A DNA stretch of 64,000 nucleotides from Bdellovibrionales bacterium (GCA_947372355.1 CANBTI010000006.1:1-64000), one strand, 5' to 3'; positions 26,035 to 34,640 are shown, counted from the first letter of the stretch. Notes: generated from the letters alone by a model not told the origin. Numbers and translations: made by a program.

Positions 26035-26493
26035 TTATCCGCCGTATCCACCTCCACCGCCGCCGCGTCCACCGCGTCCGCCGCCGTCACCACGACCGCC
26101 ACCGCCGCGACCACCACGACCACCGCCACCGCCGCCGTATCCACCGCGACCGCCGCCGTCACCACGACCGCCACCGCCGCCGTATCCACCGCGTCCGCCA
26201 CCGCCGCCGCCGTATCCACCGCGTCCGCCGCCACCTTCACGTGGTTGCATTTCGCGAGCTTCATTCACAGTGATGGTACGACCTTCGTACTCAGCACCAT
26301 TTAATTTATCAATAGCAGCTTGTGCTTCTGTATCGTTAGACATTTCAACGAATCCGAAGCCTTTTGAGCGACCAGACATACGATCTGTAATCACTTTTGC
26401 AGATTCAACTGTTCCGTACTGTGCGAATGTTTCTTGAAGAACTTGATCTGTTGCAGAGAACGGAAGGTTTCCTACAAAAATACGTTTACCCAT
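26035..26493 (-). CDS. Glycine-rich RRM RNA-binding protein
   Basis: The 152-residue protein has one RNA recognition motif: RNP2 is IFVGNLPF (residues 4-11) and RNP1 is RSKGFGFVEM (about 43-52). A Gly/Arg/Tyr-rich tail with GGGGGRGGYGG-type runs follows from residue ~88. This is the architecture of cyanobacterial and proteobacterial Rbp proteins, which bind mRNA and are often induced by cold. The gene is convergent with the pseudouridine synthase gene, which has a similar low-complexity tail. Upstream, 475 nt lack genes, so a long untranslated leader is possible. Confidence 0.92.
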   Translation of the reverse strand: MGKRIFVGNLPFSATDQVLQETFAQYGTVESAKVITDRMSGRSKGFGFVEMSNDTEAQAAIDKLNGAEYEGRTITVNEAREMQPREGGGGRGGYGGGGGGRGGYGGGGGRGDGGGRGGYGGGGGGRGGRGGGGRGDGGGRGGRGGGGGGYGG

Positions 26494-26968
26494 TTTTTTT
26501 ACTTAATCCATATATGAGCACAGGCTTTACCCATACTCGGTTTTTAGTTAACCAGGACTCAAATTTCACGGAGTAACGTAACAGGTCTTTACGAACTAGA
26601 ACACGGACACTCTCGGAACTGAATACTGAAGACACAGACAGTTTCGCATAAACAAGCGCAACGCGCAATCATTGATTTAGGCTCTGAACTTGCAGTTTTA
26701 ATCATCAAAAAGTGATGAAATGAAAATCAAAAAAATGGAAAAATTAGGATTTTATTTCTATAGAACTTTAGAACGCTGAGTGATTAATTTTAACGAAGTA
26801 CACATAGTTCCCGTACTTTTAAACCAATATTCTTCTTTAATTACGTGCATTTACAACGCTTCGTATTGGACGTTTTTTGAATTGAATTCAAGTCTAATCA
26901 TTCTTTAACATTGACAAAAAAATAGAACCGAGAGACCATTCATTCACAATTTTAATTACGTGGTTTAT
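26494..26968. other. 475-nt gene-free, AT-rich region between RRM gene and tRNA-fMet
   Basis: No open frame of note is seen. The first ~200 nt are probably leader and promoter for the RRM gene on the minus strand. TTGACA at 26911-26916 is a candidate -35 for the tRNA gene, but no good -10 lies 17 nt further. The 12-mer TTTAATTACGTG occurs twice, at 26835-26846 and 26951-26962, the second ending 6 nt before the tRNA. I see no further structure I can name. Confidence 0.4.
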
Positions 26969-27045
<77 letters not shown>

Positions 27046-27050
27046 ATTCG

Positions 27051-27092
27051 AAAAAACCCCCCTGACGATTCAATTCGTTAGGGGGGTTTTTT
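27051..27092 (+). terminator. Rho-independent terminator after tRNA-fMet
   Basis: AAAAAACCCCCC then TGACGA, a short loop, TCGTTA and GGGGGGTTTTTT form a very strong stem with one G-T pair, followed by a T-run. It begins 6 nt after the tRNA. The symmetric A-run would let it also act on the minus strand. Confidence 0.9.
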
Positions 27093-27116
27093 ATGAACCA
27101 TGGTTCCGTTCGTTCA

Positions 27117-27953
27117 TTAATCAATTGGAAAAATTTTATCTAGAACTCTAGCAACACAGGAACGAACAGCAGTTTGGCCATAACCAAACCTTTTCGAAAT
27201 ATATTTTTGATTATCAAACTGCTGCTTCGGGAAAATCTTATTTAAACTTTTAATAAAATCCTGATCTTTTTCTAATGGCTGCCTAATATATTTATATGAA
27301 AAATCAAGATATCGAACTCGGTTTGTATGAACAAATTTAGTCTCTAAAGGATTATAATAGCCAAACTCTGCATAACCATGAAATGCCGATCTCTCCATTA
27401 GTTGTGCAAGTTCATTTGTTCCTAAATCTTTTACGCCCCAGCCTTTTAATATCAGCTCTTTTGCTAATTGATCATTTGCTTCGACAATTGCATAAGGTTT
27501 TAGTGAGTTTATTAATCCCTCTGATTTTAAATAAACTTCCGTTTGATTCACAGTTTCATTGAATGATTTTCCTGAGGTGGTCATGTCAATGAGTAAAATT
27601 TTTCTTCCTGCCAATAATTTTTTAGAAGGGAAATATTTACGAAAGTGTTGAAATAATTTCTTCTGAACTTTTTCCTGATTGTTCGAATTAAAATTTCCCA
27701 TACTACTGAGTGGTACCGTTGAAGCAATGTCAGGATGAATTTCTTGGAAAAGCGCAATGATTGGTACTGGACTACGCCCTACTCCTAAGTAGAAATATTC
27801 GTTAGGAGGATACTTTTCTAAAATTTCAAGATTGATTTCTTTCACCGACTGCAACCATTGAGGAAGGTCACTAGCATGACCAACGCTTAGATCTAAAAAA
27901 GAACTCAGTAAAAAAACTAAAACAAATGCATTTCGAAAAATTCCGGTATTCAC
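27117..27953 (-). CDS. Secreted protein with phosphoribosyltransferase-like features
   Basis: The 278-residue protein has a signal peptide (NAFVLVFLLSSFLDLSVGHA). The mature part contains YFYLGVGRSPVPIIALF, and later KILLIDMTTSGKSFNETV, which resembles the hydrophobic strand plus acidic/Thr-Ser-Gly-Lys loop (PRPP loop) of type I phosphoribosyltransferases. An exported protein would have no PRPP to use, so it may be a non-catalytic derivative. I regard the family call as tentative. It stands between the tRNA-fMet terminator and a cyclic nucleotide-binding protein gene on the same strand. Confidence 0.5.
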   Translation of the reverse strand: MNTGIFRNAFVLVFLLSSFLDLSVGHASDLPQWLQSVKEINLEILEKYPPNEYFYLGVGRSPVPIIALFQEIHPDIASTVPLSSMGNFNSNNQEKVQKKLFQHFRKYFPSKKLLAGRKILLIDMTTSGKSFNETVNQTEVYLKSEGLINSLKPYAIVEANDQLAKELILKGWGVKDLGTNELAQLMERSAFHGYAEFGYYNPLETKFVHTNRVRYLDFSYKYIRQPLEKDQDFIKSLNKIFPKQQFDNQKYISKRFGYGQTAVRSCVARVLDKIFPID

Positions 27954-28033
27954 TCCTCTACTATTCGGAATAATTAGCTAATTCATTAAAATTCAATGAT
28001 TCCGTCAATTTATTAACTCATTTTAATTTTGAA

Positions 28034-28498
28034 CTACTTTTTCAATGCCACACTCGCGATAAAAATATCCTTTGTTGCTTTACTGAGACGATCAAACAAC
28101 ACACGAGAAAGATGTCTATAAAATGTAGCAACGGCATAGGGATACTTTTTCATGAAATCTTCAAAATCATTTGCCGAAAGCGAAAGACATTCACATCGAG
28201 TGTAAGCCACCACATTTGCACTTCTTGCAAAATACCCAAAAAGAACACTTTCTCCAAAATATGGATTTGAACTAGCATCAGTTCTGGCAATCACTATATT
28301 TTGTCCTTGATCATCTTTTTTGTTCACTTCTACTTGACCACTCAAAAGAAAAAACATCCTCGGATCACTTTCTTTTTCATTAATGATAAAGTCACGAACT
28401 TGATAAGCTTCTTTCTTCATTAAGTTCGATAAAGCCTGAAGTGCTTCCGGTTCCTTTTCTAAGCCGCTAAAAAGTTCAAATTTAGTAATGTTATTCAT
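28034..28498 (-). CDS. Cyclic nucleotide-binding domain protein
   Basis: The 154-residue protein is a single cNMP-binding beta-roll domain (FFLLSGQVEVNKKDDQG, NPYFGESVLFGYFARSANVVA, ECLSLSANDFEDFMKKYP) with a short C-terminal helix. The phosphate-binding cassette FGE is present, but the Arg expected in RxA is replaced by the ARSANV context. No DNA-binding domain follows, so it is a sensor or anchoring module, not a complete Crp-type regulator. ATG 28498 is chosen: it overlaps the VOC gene stop by 8 nt and gives a standard domain start. The two genes are thus coupled. Confidence 0.78.
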   Translation of the reverse strand: MNNITKFELFSGLEKEPEALQALSNLMKKEAYQVRDFIINEKESDPRMFFLLSGQVEVNKKDDQGQNIVIARTDASSNPYFGESVLFGYFARSANVVAYTRCECLSLSANDFEDFMKKYPYAVATFYRHLSRVLFDRLSKATKDIFIASVALKK

Positions 28499-28853
28499 GA
28501 GACCAAATCCCAAAAAGATTTTTATCATGATCACGTAGCAATTGAAAACATCCCATTCCATCTGGGATATCCACTCTTTTACCAATCAAGGTTGCACCTA
28601 ACTTTTTTGCGATAACAGTTGAAAGTGAAAGTTTTGGAACTGCAAAATACATCACAGGAGTTTCACCCATTACCGCTTTGCCTTCTCTTATTCTTAATCC
28701 TCCAATTAACTCTTTTCCAGCTTTGATCATCAAATATTCTTCACCCATAGGCTGAAACTTCCAACCCAACAACTTTGAATAAAAATTCTTTGATTTTATT
28801 AAATTTTTAACTGGAATATCAAACCAAACAAACTCACCCTTGATCAACTTCAT
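28491..28853 (-). CDS. VOC-superfamily (glyoxalase/bleomycin-resistance-like) protein
   Basis: The 120-residue protein starts FVWFDIPVKNLIKSKNFYSKLLGWKF, the typical first beta-alpha-beta unit of the VOC fold, and ends with FQLLRDHDKNLFGIWSHE, the metal-ligand strand of the second unit. It is one VOC pair, about the size of small dimeric members. The substrate cannot be told from the sequence. It overlaps the downstream cyclic nucleotide-binding gene by 8 nt. Confidence 0.85.
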   Translation of the reverse strand: MKLIKGEFVWFDIPVKNLIKSKNFYSKLLGWKFQPMGEEYLMIKAGKELIGGLRIREGKAVMGETPVMYFAVPKLSLSTVIAKKLGATLIGKRVDIPDGMGCFQLLRDHDKNLFGIWSHE

Positions 28854-28919
28854 CTAAACTCTCCATTCATTCACTGTTGCAAAAGCAACTTTATTGACGC
28901 TTCAAAAATTATAAATATA

Positions 28920-29240
28920 GTGTATTCTATTATAGTGAAGCTTTTACATTTTGAAACTTTATTTATCATGATCCTCAGCATTCATCCCACTCTTGCTCAA
29001 GAGCAAAAAGTGAGCCCACTAGAGCAACCTAAGGGCAAAATCGAAAGAAAAGCTACACTGGATCCTATGACGAAAACAAAAATAATCTTTGGTAGATCCA
29101 TTAGAAAAAAAATCGAACATTGCACATCTGATATTGCAGTACTAGATGAAAAATCAAATTCTAACCTTGAAACCTTATTGCGTTTCCATGATGAAAAACA
29201 TAAATCTAATTCAAGCCAATTGGATGATTCAAATATCTAG
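28920..29240 (+). CDS. Possible small exported protein, weakly supported
   Basis: A GTG-started frame of 106 codons has a hydrophobic stretch (FETLFIMILSIHPTLAQ) that could be a signal peptide, then a charged tail with several Lys/Glu and one Cys. No Shine-Dalgarno sequence or homologous family is visible, and the true start may be later. It lies between two minus-strand genes. I keep it as a low-confidence candidate because the codon pattern and signal peptide are compatible with a real protein. Confidence 0.35.
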   Translation: MYSIIVKLLHFETLFIMILSIHPTLAQEQKVSPLEQPKGKIERKATLDPMTKTKIIFGRSIRKKIEHCTSDIAVLDEKSNSNLETLLRFHDEKHKSNSSQLDDSNI

Positions 29241-29261
29241 AAGCCTTAAGGCAAATTAATT

Positions 29262-29741
29262 TTACTGAATAGTTACTTGAAGCCCGTTAGTAAAATCAAT
29301 AAATTGTTTAAGCTTATTAGATAGCTCTACCCGATCCCCAGATTTTACCTTATTGATCACCATTGGATTATCAGTATTGCAAAATCCAGAAATTTCACCA
29401 ATCCATTGTTCATATTGTGAGGAGATATTTTGAGCGCGTAACAAATGACTTAAAGTATCAGCCGTGCACTCATCATTTGAGTTTTGATACACAACAAGAT
29501 TAAAAATTTGAAGATCTGAAATTAGCCCACCTAAATAATAGCAAATGCGTACGTCGTCATCATGAGCAGTACCTGAGCTCATTCGTATATTAATTAATTC
29601 AGAAAGCATGCGACTATGCCTAATACTTTGAGAAATCATTCGTTTTGCATTTTCAGGGGTGGTGAAACAATCGTTTGCATTTGCTTGAACAAATCCTTGG
29701 GAAATAAAAAATAATAAAAACATTAAAAAGAATCGATTCAT
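29262..29741 (-). CDS. Secreted protein of unknown function
   Basis: The 159-residue protein has a signal peptide (MNRFFLMFLLFFISQGFVQANA). The mature part is helical, with four or more cysteines (DCFTTPEN, RICYYLGG, DECTADTL, GFCNTDN) and no enzymatic motif. Four-helix, disulphide-stabilised periplasmic proteins look like this. I do not recognise the family. It is a single gene with its own upstream region. Confidence 0.55.
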   Translation of the reverse strand: MNRFFLMFLLFFISQGFVQANANDCFTTPENAKRMISQSIRHSRMLSELINIRMSSGTAHDDDVRICYYLGGLISDLQIFNLVVYQNSNDECTADTLSHLLRAQNISSQYEQWIGEISGFCNTDNPMVINKVKSGDRVELSNKLKQFIDFTNGLQVTIQ

Positions 29742-29866
29742 CCCTACTCCTCTTACTAGAATAATTTAAAGCATATATAGCTCTAATTGAAACTTTAATC
29801 AAGATATCGATAAATTCCCCAAAGCTATTGATAGAATTCGTTCCATGTCATAGAGTCATATACAAT

Positions 29867-30361
29867 ATGAGCTTAAATAAATTTCCTGAACTATCTAAAT
29901 TCTTTACCACCTATTTTTCTGAGGCCGATGCCGAACAGGATTTGGAATCTACTAAATCTTTTCTTTCTACCGCTTCAACGAATGAGCAACAAAAAGTTTT
30001 GCTTCAAGCTAAAGAATTGATCAATGAATCTCATTCGATCGTTGAGGATTTAGGAATGCAGGCAAACCGTTGGTTTGGAGATGCCGAAGAAGCGCAAGCT
30101 TGGGTTAAAACCATCATTGGTTTTATGGATAACAATCAAAGTTCTGATTCTGTGATCGTTAAAGATTCAAATGGAGCAACATTAGCCGACGGAGACGCAG
30201 TTACTGTAATCAAGGATCTAAAGGTTAAAGGCGGAACTAGTGATCTAAAACGCGGAACCCTAGTTAAAAAAATTCGCCTCATCGGAGATCCAGAAAACAT
30301 TGAGTGCAATGTGAATGGAAGCACTCTCGTTTTAAAAACATGTTTTCTAAAGAAGGCTTAA
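29867..30361 (+). CDS. PhnA-like protein
   Basis: The C-terminal ~70 residues (VIVKDSNGATLADGDAVTVI, DLKVKGGTSDLKRGTLVKKI, and the closing TLVLKTCFLKKA) match the PhnA domain. That domain is named for phosphonate-utilisation gene clusters but is widespread without them. The N-terminal zinc ribbon of full-length PhnA is missing. Instead there are ~95 helical residues (EQQKVLLQAKELINESHSIV and neighbours). ATG 29867 gives 164 residues. The real function of PhnA-domain proteins is not settled, and no phosphonate genes are nearby. Confidence 0.8.
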   Translation: MSLNKFPELSKFFTTYFSEADAEQDLESTKSFLSTASTNEQQKVLLQAKELINESHSIVEDLGMQANRWFGDAEEAQAWVKTIIGFMDNNQSSDSVIVKDSNGATLADGDAVTVIKDLKVKGGTSDLKRGTLVKKIRLIGDPENIECNVNGSTLVLKTCFLKKA

Positions 30362-30366
30362 AATCA

Positions 30367-31326
30367 CTAAGGGTTTTTAAACCAAGGTAAATCATTCCAC
30401 AAAAGTGCGGAAAGCTCATCTTGTCCTTTAGCATTAGGATGAAAGCAATCTTTGGCTAATCCCTCAATTTTAATCTCTCTTTTGAAAAGAGAATGACTAA
30501 ATATAAAATCAAATTGAGGATAAGTTTTAGAAAGTTCAAGAGTGATCGACTCAAGAAATTTATTTTTATTCTCAATCACCTGAACACTCGCAGCATATTG
30601 CTCAGGCGTATTCCAGGTTACTAAAGGTAAACAATATTTATCTTTTTCTTTAATACGATATTCACAAGTTGTATCTTTACTCAAAGGGTAATCTAAAATT
30701 TCTCTTTTTCCTAAATCAGGAATTTTTGGAAGTGAAGATACTAAAACTCGAATGGGTTGATCTTGCTTAATCACCGAAATGATTTTAAAAAATTCACGAA
30801 TTGAAGCAGCCATCTCCACTTCAGGAGTACCCCCCGGATTCCAATCAATGCATGCATCATTGGAACCAATCAAAAAAGTAAGGTACAATACTTTTTGAAA
30901 TTCACCGGTTTTCCAAATATTAATGATATCTTTTGCCTGACCGGGAAGATCAGCAGCAACAGCCCCAGCCATTGCAAAATTTCTACTTTCTAATTCTAAT
31001 TCTGGTTCAGCAATTTTAAGATAATCCTTCAATCGAACATAATGAGATTGAATATTGCTACCAGTACCAAATGATAAAGTAGATTTATTATTTAAGAGTT
31101 GGGCAAGCCGCACTTTCCATTCAGGAATATTATGAGGTGGATGAGGTGGAGAAGTAATTTTATTTTCTGAAGCTAAAATAACTGCACTGGTGTTGGCAAG
31201 AAAACCTGCGCTAATTGAATCACCCACTGTAATCATCAGAGCTTTTGATTTTTGTTCAGCAGCATGAGAGTTTGTCATCGAAGTAAATAACAATAAATTC
31301 AGCAGTATGATGCTAAAGAATCTCAT
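30367..31326 (-). CDS. SGNH/GDSL-type lipase or esterase, secreted
   Basis: The 319-residue protein has a signal peptide (IILLNLLLFTSMTNSHA) and the SGNH blocks: block I GDSISAG, block II Gly in NFAMAGAVAA, block III Asn in LIGSNDACIDW, and block V Asp-x2-His in KDCFHPNAKG. It should hydrolyse esters (lipids, carbohydrate acetyl groups or similar) in the periplasm or outside. It follows the PhnA-like gene convergently and is separated from the DUF3147 gene by 26 nt. Confidence 0.85.
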   Translation of the reverse strand: MRFFSIILLNLLLFTSMTNSHAAEQKSKALMITVGDSISAGFLANTSAVILASENKITSPPHPPHNIPEWKVRLAQLLNNKSTLSFGTGSNIQSHYVRLKDYLKIAEPELELESRNFAMAGAVAADLPGQAKDIINIWKTGEFQKVLYLTFLIGSNDACIDWNPGGTPEVEMAASIREFFKIISVIKQDQPIRVLVSSLPKIPDLGKREILDYPLSKDTTCEYRIKEKDKYCLPLVTWNTPEQYAASVQVIENKNKFLESITLELSKTYPQFDFIFSHSLFKREIKIEGLAKDCFHPNAKGQDELSALLWNDLPWFKNP

Positions 31327-31352
31327 AGATATATTCTAACAGTACTTCACGA

Positions 31353-31685
31353 CTAAAGCACTTTTAATTTCATCATCAAAACATTCACTAAAGTGAGTGA
31401 GAATAATCCCGTCAAAAACTTAGCCAAAAAGCTCCATTCCTGAAGTGGACTGATCACAAATGGAAGAAAAAAGATCAGAGAAATTGGAACAAAAATTAAG
31501 GTGCTTTTTGCATAAGAAGAAAGCTCACCCACTGATGTGCCTTGATAACCCATGAAAGCAAACGCAATAACGCTTGTCAAAGGTAGAGCCAAAATCAATC
31601 CTCCTAGACTTGGATTTCTTTTGGCAATCTCAGTACTCACAGCAATCACTAAAGATGAAACTAAAACTTTTATAAAAAATGGCAT
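31353..31685 (-). CDS. DUF3147-type small membrane protein
   Basis: The 110-residue protein (from ATG 31685, MPFFIKVLVSSLVIAV) has four hydrophobic segments: VLVSSLVIAVSTEI, GGLILALPLTSVIAFAF, LIFVPISLIFFLPF and FLTGLFSLTLVNVLM. This layout matches DUF3147-type inner-membrane proteins, whose function is unknown. An earlier TTG start at 31712 would add nine residues but lacks support. It is in line with the SGNH hydrolase gene but has no clear functional link. Confidence 0.7.
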   Translation of the reverse strand: MPFFIKVLVSSLVIAVSTEIAKRNPSLGGLILALPLTSVIAFAFMGYQGTSVGELSSYAKSTLIFVPISLIFFLPFVISPLQEWSFLAKFLTGLFSLTLVNVLMMKLKVL

Positions 31686-31736
31686 CTGTAACAAAGTGAT
31701 TACACCAATCAATTGTATTTAGACAAGAAACTTCTT

Positions 31737-32336
31737 TTAGCTTTTGTATTCCAGATGGATCGGAGGTGGTTCATGTTTTCCCCATTTTCCAACCCGTTCT
31801 ACACTACTCGCTTGAGGACCATTCTCCCCCATTTCTTCCACAAACCGAACTTCATCTCCTAAGTTCAGAAAATCAAAACCTCTACCCAGAACACTATTTT
31901 TGTTAAAATAAACTTCTCTACCCGTTGATGTTTTTAAAAAGCCACCATCGTTTTCAAGCAATATCTTAATCACGATTCCTTGAAGGGGTTTTTCATGGTG
32001 CCTCTTTTTTTCTCGGGAATTTAATTTTGAATAATCTTCCAATTGACGTCTAGCGGCTCTAAATGCATCCCTGACAGCTAAATAAGGATCCTCATGAGGT
32101 TGATGCAAAGGCGGATTTCGATCTACTAAAATCTCATTTCCGGGCAAAGTTAAATCAATCCGTACATGATAGAGATTTCCTTGCTGTTTTCTTTTTTCTG
32201 ATAGTCCAACCACCACTCTTGCTGAAATTAAATAAGGAAAAATGTTATCGAGTTGTTCCATTTTATCTTTAATGATCGATTCAAGCGCGTTAGAATGATC
32301 TAAATGAACAAATGAAATTTGTAACGGTACTTGCAT
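31737..32336 (-). CDS. HPF/RaiA ribosome hibernation-like domain fused to a cold-shock-like domain
   Basis: The 199-residue protein begins with a 100-residue HPF/RaiA domain (MQVPLQISFVHLDHSNALES, YLISARVVVGLSEKRKQQG, DPYLAVRDAFRAARRQLEDY), which in other bacteria binds the ribosome and blocks the mRNA channel. From residue ~120 comes a small OB-like domain (LQGIVIKILLENDGGFLKTS, GREVYFNKNSVLGRGFD, GDEVRFVEEMGENGPQASSV) like cold-shock proteins. ATG 32336 is preferred over a GTG at 32351 because GGAG lies in a plausible position. The fusion points to a stationary-phase or stress role. Confidence 0.85.
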   Translation of the reverse strand: MQVPLQISFVHLDHSNALESIIKDKMEQLDNIFPYLISARVVVGLSEKRKQQGNLYHVRIDLTLPGNEILVDRNPPLHQPHEDPYLAVRDAFRAARRQLEDYSKLNSREKKRHHEKPLQGIVIKILLENDGGFLKTSTGREVYFNKNSVLGRGFDFLNLGDEVRFVEEMGENGPQASSVERVGKWGKHEPPPIHLEYKS

Positions 32337-32366
32337 AAAATATGTCTCCACATTTATTGATGCATT

Positions 32367-33380
32367 TTAAGTGCCAATTAATTCTTTAAAACCAAATTCG
32401 ATCCAAAACCTTCCAGCATCTGTTTTAATTGGAACAGTAATCGTATTTTTTTCTTTACCGCAGCTATTGGATTGAATGGACTCACCACGAATTAAACTTG
32501 GTAGTGCCATACGGATTGCATGACCTTGTTGATTTAAAACTTGTTTGGCAACCCCGAAACAAACATTGGTAATTTCAGAAGCACCATCTTGTACCTCATC
32601 ATCAACCTCGGTATAATTTTCTCCCAACATCTTATTGATTAAGGATAAAAAAGTAGCTTTTTCATAATACATTCCGAAAAAACCAGAAAAATTCTGATCG
32701 GTGACACCAATAATGCTACCTACATCGAAAGTAAAAAAGTTTTTTGGAGATTTTAAAAATGGAGCCCCAATTTCAATTTGTGTTCCAAATTGAGTTTCTA
32801 ATGTTTTTCTTCCTGCTTTCACAAATTCTAACAATACTTCTGCTCCCCAGTTTTTATTAAATACTTTGGTAACTGAGGGTGGCTGAACATCTTCATTTTT
32901 TTGATTGATGTGAAACACCTGATAAAAAGGACCAAACTCCGTTAGATAGGCTAATGTTTGAACCGTTTGTCCTCCTGAGGAACCTGCCTTTTGGATATTT
33001 ACACCTGACAATAAGGAAGGGAGAGCAACTTGTAATCCCATTCCTTTTTTATTGAGTTCTGCTTTTGCAACTCCAAAAATAATATTGGTAAATTCAGCAG
33101 CTCCATCTTCTATATCAGAGCTCATTTCTGTAAAATCAGTTTCAAGCATTCTATTAATAATGCCCAAAAACACCTTTTTACTGAACTGCATTGAAACCGA
33201 ACCTTGTAGCGTAGGTGAAGTGATTCCAATTAATCCAGCAACGGTACTGATTCCAGGAGGAGTTTTTCCTCTTTCAAGAAGCTTCACCGAATGAATCGTT
33301 GTTTTGCAAAGATCAAGAATGGTCTTTTGAGTTCCCTCTTGAAACTCATGTAAAATTTCATCAAAACTAAAGTTAGACAT
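32367..33380 (-). CDS. Tandem CheX-domain protein
   Basis: The 337-residue protein contains two CheX-like phosphatase domains, about residues 1-165 and 170-337. Each has the conserved helix with E-x2-N: DGAAEFTNIIFGVAK in the first and DGASEITNVCFGVAK in the second, which in CheX removes phosphate from CheY-P. CheX usually acts as a dimer, so the fusion can form the pseudo-dimer in one chain. It has no signal peptide. No chemotaxis genes are adjacent, so its target is unknown. Confidence 0.88.
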   Translation of the reverse strand: MSNFSFDEILHEFQEGTQKTILDLCKTTIHSVKLLERGKTPPGISTVAGLIGITSPTLQGSVSMQFSKKVFLGIINRMLETDFTEMSSDIEDGAAEFTNIIFGVAKAELNKKGMGLQVALPSLLSGVNIQKAGSSGGQTVQTLAYLTEFGPFYQVFHINQKNEDVQPPSVTKVFNKNWGAEVLLEFVKAGRKTLETQFGTQIEIGAPFLKSPKNFFTFDVGSIIGVTDQNFSGFFGMYYEKATFLSLINKMLGENYTEVDDEVQDGASEITNVCFGVAKQVLNQQGHAIRMALPSLIRGESIQSNSCGKEKNTITVPIKTDAGRFWIEFGFKELIGT

Positions 33381-33461
33381 CCTTTAATGCTGCTAAAATA
33401 GTGAGAATTTTACAATCAGGATATTTGTGTGGTGTTTTTTTGACGCAAAAAATATCAAACA

Positions 33462-33668
33462 CTATTTCAATCGATGAACCAACGCTTCTAATCCGTTTAA
33501 TTTGATTTCGTACAATAGCCCCAGAAGTTCACCTAACTTACCGGGAGGTAACCCCTTAGAATGGTACCAAACCACATAAGGTTCAGGTAAATCAATCAGG
33601 AGTACATCCTTATACTTTCCAAATGGCATTTTCATCGTTGCCAGTGTTTTTAAATCATTTTGGCTCAT
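33462..33668 (-). CDS. DUF3820 family small protein
   Basis: The 68-residue protein, from ATG 33668 (MSQNDLKTLATMKMPFGKYK), matches DUF3820: MPFGKYKD near its start, LPEPYVVWYHSKGLPPGKLG in the middle and LYEIKLNGLE at the end. A longer frame reaches a TTG at 33707 and would overlap the next gene. The ATG gives the family's normal length. Members have been called quorum-sensing regulated or virulence factor-like, but their function is not known. Confidence 0.8.
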   Translation of the reverse strand: MSQNDLKTLATMKMPFGKYKDVLLIDLPEPYVVWYHSKGLPPGKLGELLGLLYEIKLNGLEALVHRLK

Positions 33669-33691
33669 GCCAACTAAAGTATCATAAAAAT

Positions 33692-34519
33692 TTAAAAACC
33701 CTGCCAATAAGCAGCATCCACTTCACTTTTTATAAATTCAGTTTTTTCAAACCCTGTTCTTTCTAACGTATCAATATCTTGTGGCTGCCAAAAATACATG
33801 GATTTTTTAATGAGATAACAATAACTTTCTTGTTGATGTTGTTCATAATCAGAATACTTTAAAACGGTCGGACATACAGTTTTTGGAACAATAAAATAAT
33901 TAGTCCATTGATGCATCTTTGTAGGCCCATTCATGAAAGTATAATCAATCACATTTTCAGTAATTTCATTCCCTTCATTCACTAATACATAAGGTGAAAC
34001 ATGAAACCACCAATAGTAATTATAATCCCAAATATATTTTGAAGTAAAAAAGAGAAATACTTTCATTAAATTTATATTCCGCTTCTTGTTTTCTTCATAA
34101 ACCCAAACATGAGCTTTATTATAACATTGAGCACGAGATCGAAAATTCGGATTTAACTCCCTAAATATTACATTCGCATCACCCATACTGGGCAAAACGG
34201 TTGGAACATATTCAAATAGTGAGGGAAGTAAGAAATCATGCATTCCTGATGCACTGGCTCCAATCACTTTTACATTGCTGATGATACGGTCATCATTTAA
34301 TTCAATTTCAAAAACTAAGTGTTTTTTTGTCCCTTCAGTGAGCATAGTTAACATTTTAATTTGATCAATCGGCAACTTACCCACTACCCCATCTTTCATT
34401 AAAAATATTAAATGAGGATCCGTTTCGTTTCTGGCTAAATGAACTGAAGCAATCTCAGTTTGAATGGTTGATGCAAAGCTAGCTGTGGATAAATATAACA
34501 ATAGTGCAATCTTAAACAT
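33692..34519 (-). CDS. Secreted protein-glutaminase-like enzyme
   Basis: From ATG 34519 the 275-residue protein has a signal peptide (MFKIALLLYLSTASFAS). A Cys-His-Asp pattern matches protein-glutaminase and related Gln deamidases: C132 in AQCYNKAHVWVYE, H173 in WWFHVSPYVL, and D192 in NVIDYTFMNG. Those enzymes turn glutamine side chains of proteins into glutamate and are secreted, sometimes as toxins. The N-terminal ~100 residues could be a propeptide, as in protein-glutaminase zymogens. It is divergent from the OmpA-like gene. The residues are convincing, but the substrate is unknown. Confidence 0.75.
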   Translation of the reverse strand: MFKIALLLYLSTASFASTIQTEIASVHLARNETDPHLIFLMKDGVVGKLPIDQIKMLTMLTEGTKKHLVFEIELNDDRIISNVKVIGASASGMHDFLLPSLFEYVPTVLPSMGDANVIFRELNPNFRSRAQCYNKAHVWVYEENKKRNINLMKVFLFFTSKYIWDYNYYWWFHVSPYVLVNEGNEITENVIDYTFMNGPTKMHQWTNYFIVPKTVCPTVLKYSDYEQHQQESYCYLIKKSMYFWQPQDIDTLERTGFEKTEFIKSEVDAAYWQGF

Positions 34520-34640
34520 ATCATTTAAAAAGCATGAAATATGCCAAATAAAAATTAAATTGTCACATTGATGCTCGATCATGGTTCTAATCAATTATCA
34601 ATAATTTTATAATGGCACTATCATTGCAAAAGATGAATCC

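Noticed and set aside
26016-26264. An Ala/Val-rich minus-strand frame over the Gly-rich tail of the RRM protein.
   Set aside because: It is an alternative frame of the GGN-rich tail, explained by base composition.
26835-26962. Direct repeat TTTAATTACGTG twice, ahead of tRNA-fMet, considered as attachment sites.
   Set aside because: Only about 100 nt without genes lies between the copies, and neither lies at a tRNA 3' end. An insertion scar is possible but not supported.
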